A stretch of 48,280 bases of DNA from Peribacillus kribbensis DSM 17871 (GCF_000430765.1 NZ_AUMQ01000042.1:1-48280); one strand, 5' to 3'; shown: positions 10,634 to 18,905, counted from the first letter of the stretch. Program-made: numbers and translations. The notes: generated by a model from the letters alone, not told the origin.

Positions 10634-12091
10634 ATGAATAGCGATATCAGGGTGCGCTATGCACCAAGTCCAACAGGAAATCTGCATATTGGGAATGCCC
10701 GGACAGCATTATTCAATTATTTATTTGCCAGAAACAAGGGCGGTAAATTTATTATCCGTATTGAGGATACAGACAAGAAAAGAAATATTGAAGGCGGAGA
10801 GGAAAGCCAGCTGAAGTACTTGAAGTGGCTTGGCATGGACTGGGATGAGAGTGTAGATAAGGAAGGGCAGTATGGCCCATACCGCCAGTCCGAGAGAAAT
10901 GATATATACAAGGAATACTATACAGACCTTCTTGATCGTGGCCTTGCTTATAAATGTTATTGCACAGAGGAAGAGCTGGCTGAAGAGCGCGAGGCCCAAA
11001 TGGCGCGTAATGAAACTCCTGTATATTCCGGTAAATGCCGCCATCTTACTCCTGAAGAAAGAGCATCCCTTGAAGCGGAAGGACGCGAGCCAAGCATCCG
11101 CTTTGCCGTACCAGCAGGAACAGTATACTCTTTCAATGACATGGTAAAGGGAGAGGTTTCCTTTGAATCTGAAGGAATGAGCGACCAGGTCATTGTAAAG
11201 AAGGATGGAACCCCGACCTATAACTTTGCCGTTACCATTGATGATTATTTAATGAAGATTTCGCATGTGCTTCGAGGAGATGATCATATCTCCAATACGC
11301 CTAAACAGCTGATGATTTATGAAGCGTTCGGATGGAAGCCGCCAGTTTTTGGCCATATGACCCTAATTGTCAATGAAAGCCGTAAGAAGCTGAGCAAACG
11401 GGATGAAACGATCATTCAATTTATTGAACAGTATGAGGAGCTGGGCTATCTGCCGGAAGCACTCTTTAACTTTATTGCCCTTCTGGGGTGGTCCCCCGCA
11501 GGAGAAGAGGAAATTTTATCCAAGGAAGAATTTATTCAAACGTTTGATGAAAGTCGTCTTTCCAAATCACCAGCCTTTTTCGATAAGCAGAAGCTGTTAT
11601 GGCTGAACAACCAATATATGAAAAAGCTTGATATCCATGAGGCTGTGGAACTTTGTCTCCCTCACTTGGTCAAGGCGGGCCGCCTGCCGGAGAACCTGAC
11701 GGAAGAAGAAAAACAATGGGTTCATGAATTGGTAGGACTGCTATTGGAAAAGATGAGTTATGGTGCAGAGATTGTAGAGCTTTCTGATCTATTCTTCAAT
11801 GACAGGGTAGAGCCTGACGAAGAAGGAGCAGAAGTGCTTGCTGAAGAACAGGTTCCGGAGGTGCTTGCTGCATTCCTTGAGGAAGCCCAGAATCTTGAGA
11901 CTTTTAAAGCGGATGAAATCAAGGCTGCCATGAAGACTGTTCAAAAAAGCACAGGCCATAAAGGCAAGAAGCTGTTTATGCCGATTCGTGCTGCTGTCAC
12001 AGGCCAGGTTCATGGACCGGATCTTCCGAAGACCATTGAGTTATTAGGGAAAGATAAAATAATACAGCGTTTGAAGCAAATTTTAAATTAA
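10634..12091 (+). CDS. gltX: Glutamyl-tRNA synthetase (GluRS)
   Basis: 485 aa class I synthetase. HIGN (18-21) is the HIGH motif and KLSKR (252-256) the KMSKS motif. A cysteine cluster, CYC with a later KCRH, is the zinc site. In Bacillus this enzyme charges both tRNA-Glu and tRNA-Gln, and GatCAB then amidates the latter. An open frame continues far upstream into ispF, but ATG 10634 follows a strong AGGAGG and matches the family N terminus. No T-box precedes it; the T-box lies after it. Confidence 0.97.
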   Translation: MNSDIRVRYAPSPTGNLHIGNARTALFNYLFARNKGGKFIIRIEDTDKKRNIEGGEESQLKYLKWLGMDWDESVDKEGQYGPYRQSERNDIYKEYYTDLLDRGLAYKCYCTEEELAEEREAQMARNETPVYSGKCRHLTPEERASLEAEGREPSIRFAVPAGTVYSFNDMVKGEVSFESEGMSDQVIVKKDGTPTYNFAVTIDDYLMKISHVLRGDDHISNTPKQLMIYEAFGWKPPVFGHMTLIVNESRKKLSKRDETIIQFIEQYEELGYLPEALFNFIALLGWSPAGEEEILSKEEFIQTFDESRLSKSPAFFDKQKLLWLNNQYMKKLDIHEAVELCLPHLVKAGRLPENLTEEEKQWVHELVGLLLEKMSYGAEIVELSDLFFNDRVEPDEEGAEVLAEEQVPEVLAAFLEEAQNLETFKADEIKAAMKTVQKSTGHKGKKLFMPIRAAVTGQVHGPDLPKTIELLGKDKIIQRLKQILN

Positions 12092-12095
12092 CATT

Positions 12096-12124
12096 TTGCA
12101 AATAGTGTAATATAGTAGTAATAA
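12096..12124 (+). promoter_or_regulatory. Candidate promoter of the cysES T-box transcript
   Basis: TTGCAA (12096-12101), 17-bp spacer, TAATAA (12119-12124), just before the T-box leader begins. The position fits; the -10 is moderate. Confidence 0.5.
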
Positions 12125-12137
12125 CTTTATATGTGAA

Positions 12138-12390
12138 TGCGTTGACAGGGATAAGTAGAAGACAGGAAGCTTACAAGAGAGAACCATCATCGGCTGGAAG
12201 TGGTTTAAGCCTCTCCTATTTCGAAATGCCCCCTGGAGTCCTCGGCAGAAAAGCGGAAGCTTAGTATGCGGAGGCGGTATACCTGCCGTTAAAAGGTTTG
12301 AGCCGGAAAGGCGTTTTTGCCTTTCAATCAGAGTGGAACCGCGCTAAAACAAGCGTCTCTGTCTATTTAGACAGAGGCGTTTTTTTTATA
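12138..12390 (+). promoter_or_regulatory. Cysteine-specific T-box riboswitch
   Basis: The leader fills the 390-base gap before cysE. Stem I begins about 12140; its specifier is read as TGC (12227-12229) in GAAATGCCCCCTGGAGTC, a cysteine codon. The T-box sequence GAGTGGAACCGCG (12331-12343) has TGGA, which pairs with UCCA, and tRNA-Cys has discriminator U73, so both contacts point to cysteine. A terminator with GCGTCTCTGTCT / AGACAGAGGCG and T8 follows (12353-12387). Uncharged tRNA-Cys would favour the antiterminator and turn on cysE-cysS. Confidence 0.93.
12353..12387 (+). terminator. T-box-controlled terminator before cysE
   Basis: Stem 12354-12364 with 12369-12379 (one G-T pair), loop ATTT, run of eight T at 12380-12387. 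It is the OFF state of the cysteine T-box. Confidence 0.92.
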
Positions 12391-12481
12391 GTATTATGAG
12401 CATCTTAGAGAGTCAGTTTTCCATACTATCCGAATTAAAATCAAGCAGACAGCCATGCGAATATCAGGGAGGTGGCGGAAC

Positions 12482-13150
12482 ATGTTTAAGACTTTAAAAG
12501 AAGACATTGAAGTAGTTTTTGATCAGGATCCTGCAGCACGCAGCTATTTGGAAGTGATTCTAACCTATTCCGGCTTGCATGCCATTTGGTGGCATCGAGC
12601 AGCTCATAAATTTTATAAACGGAAGTGGTTTTTTGCAGCGAGGGCCATATCCCAAATCAGCCGCTTCTTTACCGGGATTGAAATTCATCCAGGAGCGAAA
12701 ATCGGCCGCCGGTTCTTTATTGACCATGGGATGGGCGTTGTTATAGGGGAAACCTGTGAAATAGGCGATAACGTAACGATCTTCCAGGGTGTGACCCTGG
12801 GGGGGACGGGAAAGGAAAAGGGCAAGCGCCATCCTACCATCCACGATAATGTGCTCATCTCGACTGGAGCCAAGGTTTTAGGGTCCATTGTCATCGGAGA
12901 AAACTCTAAGGTGGGCGGCGGTTCGGTTGTCCTGCGGGATGTTCCGCCGAATTCAACGGTAGTGGGGATACCGGGAAAAGTGGTTGTCCAAAATGGCGTC
13001 AGGGTAAAAAAAGATTTAAACCACTGCGATCTTCCGGATCCTGTCAATGATCGACTCCGCACGCTCGAAAGGGAAGTGGAGTTTCTAAAAGAAGAACTAG
13101 AGAAATCAAGGATTGAAAGGAGTCTCCCTCGTGAGCATTCAAATTTATAA
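12482..13150 (+). CDS. cysE: Serine O-acetyltransferase
   Basis: 222 aa, the short Gram-positive form. It transfers acetyl from acetyl-CoA to serine, giving O-acetylserine for cysteine synthesis. The N-terminal helical part is followed by hexapeptide repeats of a left-handed beta helix, with [17 protein letters not shown] and the [11 protein letters not shown] active-site loop. ATG 12482 follows GGGAGGTGG; an upstream ATG is not preceded by an RBS. The T-box couples its expression to tRNA-Cys charging. The 3' end overlaps cysS by 20 bases. Confidence 0.95.
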   Translation: MFKTLKEDIEVVFDQDPAARSYLEVILTYSGLHAIWWHRAAHKFYKRKWFFAARAISQISRFFTGIEIHPGAKIGRRFFIDHGMGVVIGETCEIGDNVTIFQGVTLGGTGKEKGKRHPTIHDNVLISTGAKVLGSIVIGENSKVGGGSVVLRDVPPNSTVVGIPGKVVVQNGVRVKKDLNHCDLPDPVNDRLRTLEREVEFLKEELEKSRIERSLPREHSNL

Positions 13151-14528
13151 TACTCTTTCCAGGAAAAAAGAGGAATTTATCCCATTAGAAAAAGGAACGG
13201 TAAAGATGTATGTGTGCGGACCTACGGTATATAACTATATCCACATCGGCAATGCCAGACCGGCAATTGTATTCGACACGGTCCGCCGTTATCTAGAATA
13301 TAGAGATTATGATGTACAGTTTGTATCCAACTTTACAGATGTGGATGACAAATTAATCAAGGCAGCCAATGAGCTCGGAGGGAGTGTTCCGGCTATAGCC
13401 GACCGCTTCATAGAAGCTTATTTTGAAGATGTTACCGCACTGGGCTGCAAGAGGGCAGATGTCCATCCGCGGGTTATGGAAAATATGGATATCATCATTG
13501 ACTTTATAAAAGCCTTGATCCAAAAAGGGTTTGCCTATGAGTCAGGGGGGGATGTATATTACAGAACCCGGAAATTTGATACCTATGGGAAGCTGTCTCA
13601 TCAATCGATTGATGAATTGCGTCTTGGAGCAAGGATAGAAGTAGGAGAGAAAAAACAGGATGCTCTTGATTTTGCTTTATGGAAAGCCGCAAAAGAAGGA
13701 GAAATCAGCTGGGACAGCCCATGGGGCAAAGGCCGTCCTGGATGGCATATTGAATGCTCTGCCATGGCCAAGAAGTATCTGGGTGATTCCATTGATATCC
13801 ACGCAGGCGGGCAGGATCTTGCATTCCCTCATCACGAAAATGAAATCGCCCAATCGGAAGCTCTAAGCGGCAAGGAATTCGCTAAGTATTGGATGCATAA
13901 TGGGTATATTAATATTGATAACGAAAAGATGTCAAAATCACTTGGAAACTTTATTACGGTGCACGATATTATTAAAAGGCATGATCCGAACCTAATCCGT
14001 TTCTTTATGCTTTCTGTCCATTACCGCCATCCAATCAACTACAGTGAGGAGCTGCTTGAGAAACTTTCGGCAGGTTTGAACCGGATCAACACTTCATACC
14101 AGAATTTAAAGCACCGCAAGGGATCCAGCACAGGATTAACCGAAACAAGCTCCGAGTGGCTGAAGAAGATCGAGTCAATCCGGAGACAGTTTGAGAAAGA
14201 AATGGATGATGATTTTAATACCGCAAATGCCATTTCGATCTTGTTTGAATTGTCAAAACAGGCTAATTACTACCTTCTCGAAAGCAATACAGATACGGTG
14301 GTCATTGATGCGTTCATTAAAGAATTCGAGGAGCTATTCGCCATTTTAGGCCTTGTCCTTGGTGAACAGGAACTCTTGGATGAAGAAATAGAGGCATTGA
14401 TCGAGCAGCGGATCCAGGCAAGAAAAGACCGTAATTTTGCCTTGTCAGACCAAATCAGAGACCAATTAAAGGAAATGAACATTATCCTTGAAGATACAGC
14501 GCAAGGAACCAGGTGGAAACGGGGATAA
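13131..14528 (+). CDS. cysS: Cysteinyl-tRNA synthetase
   Basis: 465 aa class I synthetase with a GTG start at 13131, placed 8 bases after GAAAGGAG and inside the end of cysE. HIGN (38-41) and KMSKS (266-270) are present. Zinc ligands include the cysteine of MYVCGP, the cysteine of WHIECSAM, and the HHENE segment. Cotranscribed with cysE under the cysteine T-box, so both cysteine supply and its charging rise when charged tRNA-Cys is scarce. mrnC follows after 2 bases. Confidence 0.96.
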   Translation: MSIQIYNTLSRKKEEFIPLEKGTVKMYVCGPTVYNYIHIGNARPAIVFDTVRRYLEYRDYDVQFVSNFTDVDDKLIKAANELGGSVPAIADRFIEAYFEDVTALGCKRADVHPRVMENMDIIIDFIKALIQKGFAYESGGDVYYRTRKFDTYGKLSHQSIDELRLGARIEVGEKKQDALDFALWKAAKEGEISWDSPWGKGRPGWHIECSAMAKKYLGDSIDIHAGGQDLAFPHHENEIAQSEALSGKEFAKYWMHNGYINIDNEKMSKSLGNFITVHDIIKRHDPNLIRFFMLSVHYRHPINYSEELLEKLSAGLNRINTSYQNLKHRKGSSTGLTETSSEWLKKIESIRRQFEKEMDDDFNTANAISILFELSKQANYYLLESNTDTVVIDAFIKEFEELFAILGLVLGEQELLDEEIEALIEQRIQARKDRNFALSDQIRDQLKEMNIILEDTAQGTRWKRG

Positions 14529-14530
14529 GC

Positions 14531-14956
14531 ATGCTAGAGTATGATAAAGATTTAAATCCAAACTTACTGAACAGCTTAGCACTCGCATATATGGGGGATG
14601 CCGTATTTGAAAGCTATGTACGGCATCATCTGCTCCTCAAAGGAGGAATCAGACCTCATCAGCTGCACAGGGAATCGACCCATTTCGTCTCGGCGAAAGC
14701 TCAAAGCAGAATCATCCATCATTTCATGGAGGATGGGGCTTTGTCAGAGGAGGAAACAGCTGTTGTCAAAAGGGGTAGAAATGCCAAGTCAGGCACGGTG
14801 CCGAAAAATACGGATGTCCAAACCTATAGGTACAGCACTGCTTTTGAAGCGCTTATCGGCCACTTATTCTTAAGCGGGGAAAAAGCAAGAATGGAAGAGC
14901 TGATTGGACAGGCTATTTTATACATCGAAGCCGAGAAAGGAGGAACAGGCAAATGA
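14531..14956 (+). CDS. mrnC: Mini-ribonuclease III (MrnC)
   Basis: 141 aa. An RNase III catalytic domain without the double-stranded RNA-binding domain; in B. subtilis it trims both ends of 23S precursor rRNA with help from ribosomal protein L3. [14 protein letters not shown] carries the acidic catalytic signature. ATG 14531 (MLEYDKDL) is chosen over an upstream ATG inside cysS. It overlaps rlmB by 4 bases. Confidence 0.94.
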   Translation: MLEYDKDLNPNLLNSLALAYMGDAVFESYVRHHLLLKGGIRPHQLHRESTHFVSAKAQSRIIHHFMEDGALSEEETAVVKRGRNAKSGTVPKNTDVQTYRYSTAFEALIGHLFLSGEKARMEELIGQAILYIEAEKGGTGK

Positions 14957-15696
14957 ACGAAGAATATATTATCGGCCGAAATCCGGTGCAGGAAGCCTTA
15001 AGAGCCAATCGGGAAATTAATAAGATCTGGATTGCTGAGGGATCACAAAAGGGCTCTATGCAGCCTATTATCGGCATGGCTAAAGAAGCAAATATCATGA
15101 TTCAATTTGTACCTCGCAAGAAAATCGATCAAATGTCCGAAGGAAACCATCAGGGCGTGATTGCACAGGCTGCTGCGTATGATTACGCGGACCTTGAGGA
15201 TTTGTTCAAGAAAGCGGAAGAGAGAAATGAGGATCCGTTCTTTTTGATATTGGATGAAATTGAGGATCCACATAATTTAGGATCTATTATGAGAACGGCT
15301 GACTGCTCAGGAGCACACGGCATCATCATTCCGAAGCGCAGGGCGGTGGGGCTGACATCCACAGTGGCGAAGGCGTCCACCGGGGCTATTGAACATATAC
15401 CGGTAGCGCGTGTGACTAATCTGGCACAGACTATTGATGAATTGAAAAGCCGCGGTGTATGGGTCGCTGGCACAGATGCAAAAGGCAGCCAGGATTATCG
15501 CAGGATTGACGGTGCTATGCCGCTGGCGGTGGTCATTGGAAGTGAAGGAAAGGGGATGGGCCGGCTTATCAAGGAAAAGTGCGACTTCCTGTTCCATCTG
15601 CCAATGGCTGGGAAGGTGACTTCTCTTAATGCATCCGTTGCAGCCGGATTATTGATGTACGAGGTATACCGCAAGCGGCATCCCCTGGGAGAATGA
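14953..15696 (+). CDS. rlmB: RlmB-type 23S rRNA 2'-O-ribose methyltransferase (SPOUT family)
   Basis: 247 aa. An N-terminal substrate-binding part starting [14 protein letters not shown] is followed by a trefoil-knot SPOUT domain with [24 protein letters not shown] and [14 protein letters not shown], which bind S-adenosylmethionine. The family methylates G2251 (E. coli numbering) of 23S rRNA; in B. subtilis the orthologue is YacO. Starts in ATGA with the mrnC stop, which groups two 23S maturation enzymes. Confidence 0.94.
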   Translation: MNEEYIIGRNPVQEALRANREINKIWIAEGSQKGSMQPIIGMAKEANIMIQFVPRKKIDQMSEGNHQGVIAQAAAYDYADLEDLFKKAEERNEDPFFLILDEIEDPHNLGSIMRTADCSGAHGIIIPKRRAVGLTSTVAKASTGAIEHIPVARVTNLAQTIDELKSRGVWVAGTDAKGSQDYRRIDGAMPLAVVIGSEGKGMGRLIKEKCDFLFHLPMAGKVTSLNASVAAGLLMYEVYRKRHPLGE

Positions 15697-15700
15697 GGAT

Positions 15701-16204
15701 ATGGACGTTCTCCTGGTTGATGGCTACAACATGATCGGGGCATGGCCGGAACTTAGGGTGCTCCGGAATCGTGATCTTTCTGCTGCAAGAGACAGTCTAG
15801 TCCAACGGATGGCTGAATATCAGGCTTACAGCGGGTATCGGGTTATCGTCGTATTTGACGCGCATTATGTGCATGGAACAGAAAAAAAGTATCAAAATTA
15901 TAAAGTGGAAGTCATTTTTACCAAGGAAAACGAGTCGGCGGATGAGCGGATCGAGAAGCTCGCCATAGAATTAAATAACATCAAGACCCAGGTGCATGTT
16001 GCGACCTCTGATGCCACTGAGCAATGGGCCATTTTCGGACAGGGCGCACTCCGGATATCCGCCAGGGAGCTGTATAATGAAATCCAGCATATTGACAAAG
16101 AGATTGAAAAAAAGGTAGCAGAGGAAAAAAAACCTTCCTCTAAAATTGCACTCAGCAGTGAAGTGGCAGAAATTTTCGAAAAATGGCGCAGGGGGAGTTT
16201 TTGA
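15701..16204 (+). CDS. rae1: Rae1 (YacP), ribosome-associated NYN-domain endoribonuclease
   Basis: 167 aa. The NYN/PIN-like fold is recognisable from VDGYNMIGAWPEL at the N terminus, VVFDAHYV, and the downstream VATSDATEQWAIFG acidic segment. In B. subtilis Rae1 enters the ribosomal A site and cleaves mRNA during translation. A GAGGAT site precedes ATG 15701, 4 bases after rlmB. The tail is charged and lysine-rich. It is the last gene before the sigH promoter. Confidence 0.92.
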   Translation: MDVLLVDGYNMIGAWPELRVLRNRDLSAARDSLVQRMAEYQAYSGYRVIVVFDAHYVHGTEKKYQNYKVEVIFTKENESADERIEKLAIELNNIKTQVHVATSDATEQWAIFGQGALRISARELYNEIQHIDKEIEKKVAEEKKPSSKIALSSEVAEIFEKWRRGSF

Positions 16205-16208
16205 GTTA

Positions 16209-16238
16209 TTGACGTCCAAAAATTTCCTCCTGTATAAT
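16209..16238 (+). promoter_or_regulatory. Sigma-A promoter of sigH
   Basis: TTGACG (16209-16214), 18-bp spacer, perfect TATAAT (16233-16238). In B. subtilis spo0H is transcribed by sigma-A and repressed by AbrB; AbrB sites cannot be judged from sequence alone. Confidence 0.88.
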
Positions 16239-16272
16239 ATCCTTATCTACGTGTTCGGCTGGAGGGATATAT

Positions 16273-16923
16273 GTGATTGCGGGAAAAGAAGCCATGCATA
16301 GTGAACAGTACGGACTGCTTGATGATGAACTATTGGTGGAACTTGTTCATAACGGAGAAAGCGAGGCCCTGGAGTACCTGATTGTAAAATACAGGAACTT
16401 CGTCCGTGCCAAAGCAAGGACCTATTTTTTGATTGGCGGGGATAAAGAAGATCTTGTCCAGGAAGGGCTGATTGGCCTTTTCAAAGCCATCCGGGATTTT
16501 AAGGAAGATAAACAATCCTCTTTCAAAGCATTCGCAGAGCTCTGTATTACAAGGCAGATTATCACTGCAATTAAAACGGCCACGAGGCAGAAACACATTC
16601 CCCTGAATTCATATGTTTCCCTGGATAAACCTATTTATGAAGAGGACTCCGATCGGACCCTTCTGGATGTACTGGCCGGAGCCAAAGCGTTTGATCCTGA
16701 AGAACTGATTATCAGCCGGGAAGAATATGATGATATCGAACTTAAGATGGACGAGCTCCTCAGCGATCTTGAAAGACGTGTCCTGTCCCTATATCTTGAC
16801 GGACAGTCCTACCAGGAAATCTCAGAGGGGCTGAACCGCCATGTCAAATCCATCGACAATGCTTTGCAGCGCGTGAAGAAAAAGCTCGAGCGCTATCTGG
16901 AGCTGAGAGAAGTCGAATTATAA
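16273..16923 (+). CDS. sigH: RNA polymerase sigma factor SigH (Spo0H)
   Basis: 216 aa. Directs early-sporulation and competence genes in Bacillus. Region 2 (residues about 25-95: KYRNFVRAKA, LVQEGLIGLFKAIRDF, FKAFAELCITRQI) and region 4 (LSLYLDGQSYQEISEGLNRHVKSIDNALQRVKKKL) match the family. The start is GTG 16273, 6 bases after GGAGGG; an ATG in the RBS region is out of frame and closed by TGA. ATG 16294 is an alternative. The gene is monocistronic, with its own promoter and terminator. Confidence 0.95.
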   Translation: MIAGKEAMHSEQYGLLDDELLVELVHNGESEALEYLIVKYRNFVRAKARTYFLIGGDKEDLVQEGLIGLFKAIRDFKEDKQSSFKAFAELCITRQIITAIKTATRQKHIPLNSYVSLDKPIYEEDSDRTLLDVLAGAKAFDPEELIISREEYDDIELKMDELLSDLERRVLSLYLDGQSYQEISEGLNRHVKSIDNALQRVKKKLERYLELREVEL

Positions 16924-16938
16924 ATCCCTTCGTGTATA

Positions 16939-16967
16939 AGCAGGCCTGTCTATGGCCTGCTTTTTTT
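16939..16967 (+). terminator. Intrinsic terminator of sigH
   Basis: Stem AGCAGGCC / GGCCTGCT (16939-16946 with 16954-16961) and T7. The 8-bp GC-rich stem is perfect. Confidence 0.95.
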
Positions 16968-17008
16968 ATGCCTGGAAGAACGGTACTTGCAGGCCAAGAT
17001 GAGGGCAG

Positions 17009-17102
17009 ACGCAATTAAAGGCAGAAAATACGCAATAAAATTAGAAAATGATGCAATTAATCCTGAAAAGGCGAAATAAGGTAAATAACGCCGCAATTAA
17101 GA
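17009..17102. repeat. Degenerate 21-bp tandem repeat
   Basis: GCAATTAA or GCAATAAA occurs at 17011, 17032, 17053 and 17093, with a weaker GCGAAATAA at 17071. The first three are exactly 21 bases apart and separated by GAAAA-containing spacers. It is in the noncoding gap after the sigH terminator, with no RBS or recognisable product. Confidence 0.7.
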
Positions 17103-17142
17103 TAAAGCTGTTCACAGTGCGGAGCGAATAACCAGATACATC

Positions 17143-17484
17143 CGGCTGAGCGAGCCGCTTCCGCTATAAGAAGAAAAAAGAGGCATTGTCTCTGGAAGCA
17201 GTCGGCATCCAGCTCCAGCGGCTAACCCCTCGAGTCATAAGTCAATCTGTCCGAGAGAAGGAAGGGCACCTTCTCCCGGCCTGCCCGCCTTATGCTTGTC
17301 GGGGTTGAGCAAGCCGCTTCCGCTATATGAAGAAAAAAAGAGGTATTGTCTCTGGAAGCAGTCAGCATCCAGCTCCAGCGGCTAACCCCTCGAGTCATAA
17401 GGCGATCAGTCCAAGAGAAGGAAGAGCACCTTCTCCCGGCCTGCCCGCCTTATGCTTGTCGGGGCTGAGCGAGCCGCTTCCGCT
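17143..17484. repeat. Two tandem 160-nt palindromic repeat units plus a partial third
   Basis: Units at about 17165-17324 and 17325-17484 are nearly identical and repeat at exactly 160 bases (compare 17181 with 17341). A partial end of a third copy is at 17143-17166. Each unit is an imperfect inverted repeat: AGCTCCAGCGGCTAACCCCT pairs with the later CGGGGCTGAGCGAGCCGCT, and GAGAAGG / CCTTCTC (17415-17421 with 17429-17435) forms an inner hairpin. Similar AGCTCCAGCG...CCCCTCG elements recur in Bacillaceae genomes as I remember them; copy number was not checked. No gene in 16968-17566. Confidence 0.85.
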
Positions 17485-17494
17485 TTTGGGGGTA

Positions 17495-17523
17495 TTGACA
17501 TAAAAAGGCAGGCGTGATACAGT
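17495..17523 (+). promoter_or_regulatory. Promoter of rpmG-secE
   Basis: Perfect TTGACA (17495-17500), 17-bp spacer, TACAGT (17518-17523) preceded by TGA, an extended -10. It starts 11 bases after the repeat array. A second -10-like TATAAT at 17546-17551 has only a weak -35. Confidence 0.75.
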
Positions 17524-17566
17524 TTTGAGGTATATCATTAGAGTGTATAATTAAAGGGTGTTTTCA

Positions 17567-17716
17567 TTGAGAAAAAAAGTAGTGTTATCCTGTACAGAAT
17601 GCGGGTCCAGAAATTATTCTACGGAGAGTAATAAAGCGGCCTCATCTGAACGGTTAGAGATTAATAAATTTTGCAGTACCTGCAATAAGCATACTCTTCA
17701 CAAAGAGACAAAGTAA
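17567..17716 (+). CDS. rpmG: 50S ribosomal protein L33 (zinc-binding form)
   Basis: 49 aa, too short to stand out without translation. Starts at TTG 17567 after AAAGGG with 8-base spacing. The zinc ribbon is complete: C9, C12, C36, C39, so this is the C+ form. It matches the L33 found before secE in B. subtilis (rpmGB). Bacillus usually has a zinc-free paralogue elsewhere under Zur. Sits 49 bases before secE, presumably cotranscribed from the promoter at 17495. Confidence 0.94.
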   Translation: MRKKVVLSCTECGSRNYSTESNKAASSERLEINKFCSTCNKHTLHKETK

Positions 17717-17765
17717 TAGTTCTACAGACATAGAAACCAGTCATTTTACCCGGGGTGGAGGTTAC

Positions 17766-17951
17766 ATGATGCAGCGCATATCCGAGTTTTTCCGCGGCGT
17801 AGGCCGTGAAATGAAAAAAGTCAGCTGGCCAAACCGTAAAGAGCTTACTTCTTACACGGTCACAGTTTTATCAACCATCATTTTTATGGCCCTGTTTTTT
17901 GCTGTTGTGGATTTGGGGATTTCGAAGTTAATTCGGCTAATACTTGAATAA
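17766..17951 (+). CDS. secE: SecE, preprotein translocase subunit
   Basis: 61 aa. The short Gram-positive form with one membrane helix (about residues 30-57). The preceding amphipathic part FFRGVGREMKKVSWPNRKEL is the conserved SecE/Sec61-gamma motif. It clamps SecY (encoded at 44120) in the SecYEG channel. Two ATG codons, 17766 and 17769, follow GGGGTGGAGG; either could serve. nusG follows 245 bases later, an unusually wide gap that contains regulatory signals. Confidence 0.95.
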   Translation: MMQRISEFFRGVGREMKKVSWPNRKELTSYTVTVLSTIIFMALFFAVVDLGISKLIRLILE

Positions 17952-17965
17952 ATAATTGTGAATCA

Positions 17966-17974
17966 TGGTATAAT
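17966..17974 (+). promoter_or_regulatory. Extended -10 promoter candidate before nusG
   Basis: TGGTATAAT is a perfect extended -10 (TGn-TATAAT). No -35 at optimal distance (TTGAAT is 19 bases upstream). Transcription would begin at about 17981, just before a hairpin terminator. Confidence 0.5.
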
Positions 17975-18001
17975 GGTGTTTATATTAATAGTTTTTTGAC
18001 G

Positions 18002-18024
18002 AAAAGCCCGGAAACGGGTTTTTT
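18002..18024 (+). terminator. Hairpin with GAAA tetraloop and T run between secE and nusG
   Basis: AAAAGCCCG-GAAA-CGGGTTTTTT forms a 9-bp stem with a GNRA loop and a T-rich end. It would end secE transcripts in part or attenuate a nusG leader. The stem core is only four GC pairs plus G-T and A-T pairs, so readthrough is likely. Confidence 0.6.
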
Positions 18025-18167
18025 AATTTGGCTTTTTTTAAACTCGTCAGCTGAAATGCCTTATTTTATCCTACATGTTTTCCTCTGGATGTTTTTGGTT
18101 CGATAAAGCATGCTGCAGTGAAGCCGGCAGGATGGCGCTGCCTGTATAAAGCTATAATTTCCTTATA

Positions 18168-18196
18168 GGGAGGGAAGGACTTTAAAGTCCTAACAA
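18168..18196 (+). promoter_or_regulatory. nusG ribosome binding site with an intervening hairpin
   Basis: GGGAGGGAAGG ends 18 or more bases before ATG 18197, too far. Between them lies the perfect palindrome GGACTTTAAAGTCC (18177-18190), which can fold as a 5-bp stem with TTAA loop. Folding brings GGGAGGG to about 8 bases from the ATG. TAA at 18191 blocks any nearer upstream start, so the spacing is real. Confidence 0.65.
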
Positions 18197-18730
18197 ATGG
18201 AAAAGAATTGGTATGTAGTTCACACTTACTCTGGCTATGAGAATAAGGTTAAGGCCAATCTGGAGAAGCGTGTAGAAACAATGGCCATGCAGGATAAGAT
18301 ATTCCGCGTGGTTGTTCCTGAAGAAGAAGAAACAAGCATTAAAGACGGAAAAAAGAAAACCGTCAAGAAAAAGGTTTTCCCTGGATATGTCCTGGTTGAG
18401 ATCATCATGACGGATGACTCCTGGTATGTGGTACGCAATACACCGGGTGTAACAGGCTTTGTTGGTTCAGCAGGTTCAGGTTCGAAACCGACTCCGCTTC
18501 TTCCTGACGAAGTGGTAAACATACTCAAGCATATGGGCATGGATGAGAAGCGAATCGATGTTGATTTCACAATTGGGGAAAAAGTTCAGGTGAAAGAAGG
18601 TCCTTTCGCTACATTTGTCGGTTCGATTGAAGAGATCGATAAGGATAAGTCTAAGCTTAAGGTATTGGTAAATATGTTCGGCCGCGATACTCCGGTAGAA
18701 CTGGATTTTGGACAGGTGGAAAAAATATAA
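18197..18730 (+). CDS. nusG: NusG, transcription elongation/termination factor
   Basis: 177 aa. NGN domain at the N terminus (KNWYVVHTYSGYENKVKANL) binds the beta' clamp helices of RNA polymerase. The C-terminal KOW domain (about 125-177, VKEGPFATFVGSIEEID) contacts Rho, S10 or other partners. In B. subtilis NusG promotes pausing at TTNTTT motifs. ATG 18197 is forced by an upstream stop; its ribosome binding site is unusual and is given separately. Confidence 0.97.
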   Translation: MEKNWYVVHTYSGYENKVKANLEKRVETMAMQDKIFRVVVPEEEETSIKDGKKKTVKKKVFPGYVLVEIIMTDDSWYVVRNTPGVTGFVGSAGSGSKPTPLLPDEVVNILKHMGMDEKRIDVDFTIGEKVQVKEGPFATFVGSIEEIDKDKSKLKVLVNMFGRDTPVELDFGQVEKI

Positions 18731-18742
18731 CATAAAATAAAC

Positions 18743-18771
18743 TTGAAATAAGTTTAAAAAAGTGGTAATAT
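18743..18771 (+). promoter_or_regulatory. Promoter of rplK-rplA
   Basis: TTGAAA (18743-18748), 17-bp spacer, TAATAT (18766-18771) with TGG just upstream (extended -10). The leader of about 130 nt that follows is structured. Confidence 0.85.
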
Positions 18772-18776
18772 TTCAA

Positions 18777-18878
18777 GGGTCAGTATGTCTCCGAACAGAG
18801 ACATAAACTATTCGACAATTCTTTATTTTAAATATAAAGAATCCAGATGAGTGGGAGGGTTTTTGACCCATATACCAC
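18777..18878 (+). promoter_or_regulatory. Structured rplK leader with an L1-stalk-like motif
   Basis: The leader has an 8-bp hairpin TATGTCTC / GAGACATA (18784-18805) and a 9-bp hairpin ATTCTTTAT / ATAAAGAAT (18818-18842). At 18851-18878 is GTGG-GA-GGGT...ACCC-ATATA-CCAC. The 23S rRNA L1 stalk reads GUGGGAGG...AUACCAC, so this looks like an L1-binding mimic for feedback repression by rplA's product. GGGTCA (18777-18782) can instead pair with TGACCC (18864-18869), which would disrupt the motif. Confidence 0.68.
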
Positions 18879-18905
18879 ATCACGGACGATAAGGAGGTGT
18901 GTCTC

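Noticed and set aside
17143-17484. CRISPR array
   Set aside because: Only two units of 160 nt, without short uniform repeats, spacers or cas genes; the structure is palindromic units.
18153-18158. TATAAT before nusG as a promoter
   Set aside because: No acceptable -35 at 15-19 bases and no TGn extension.
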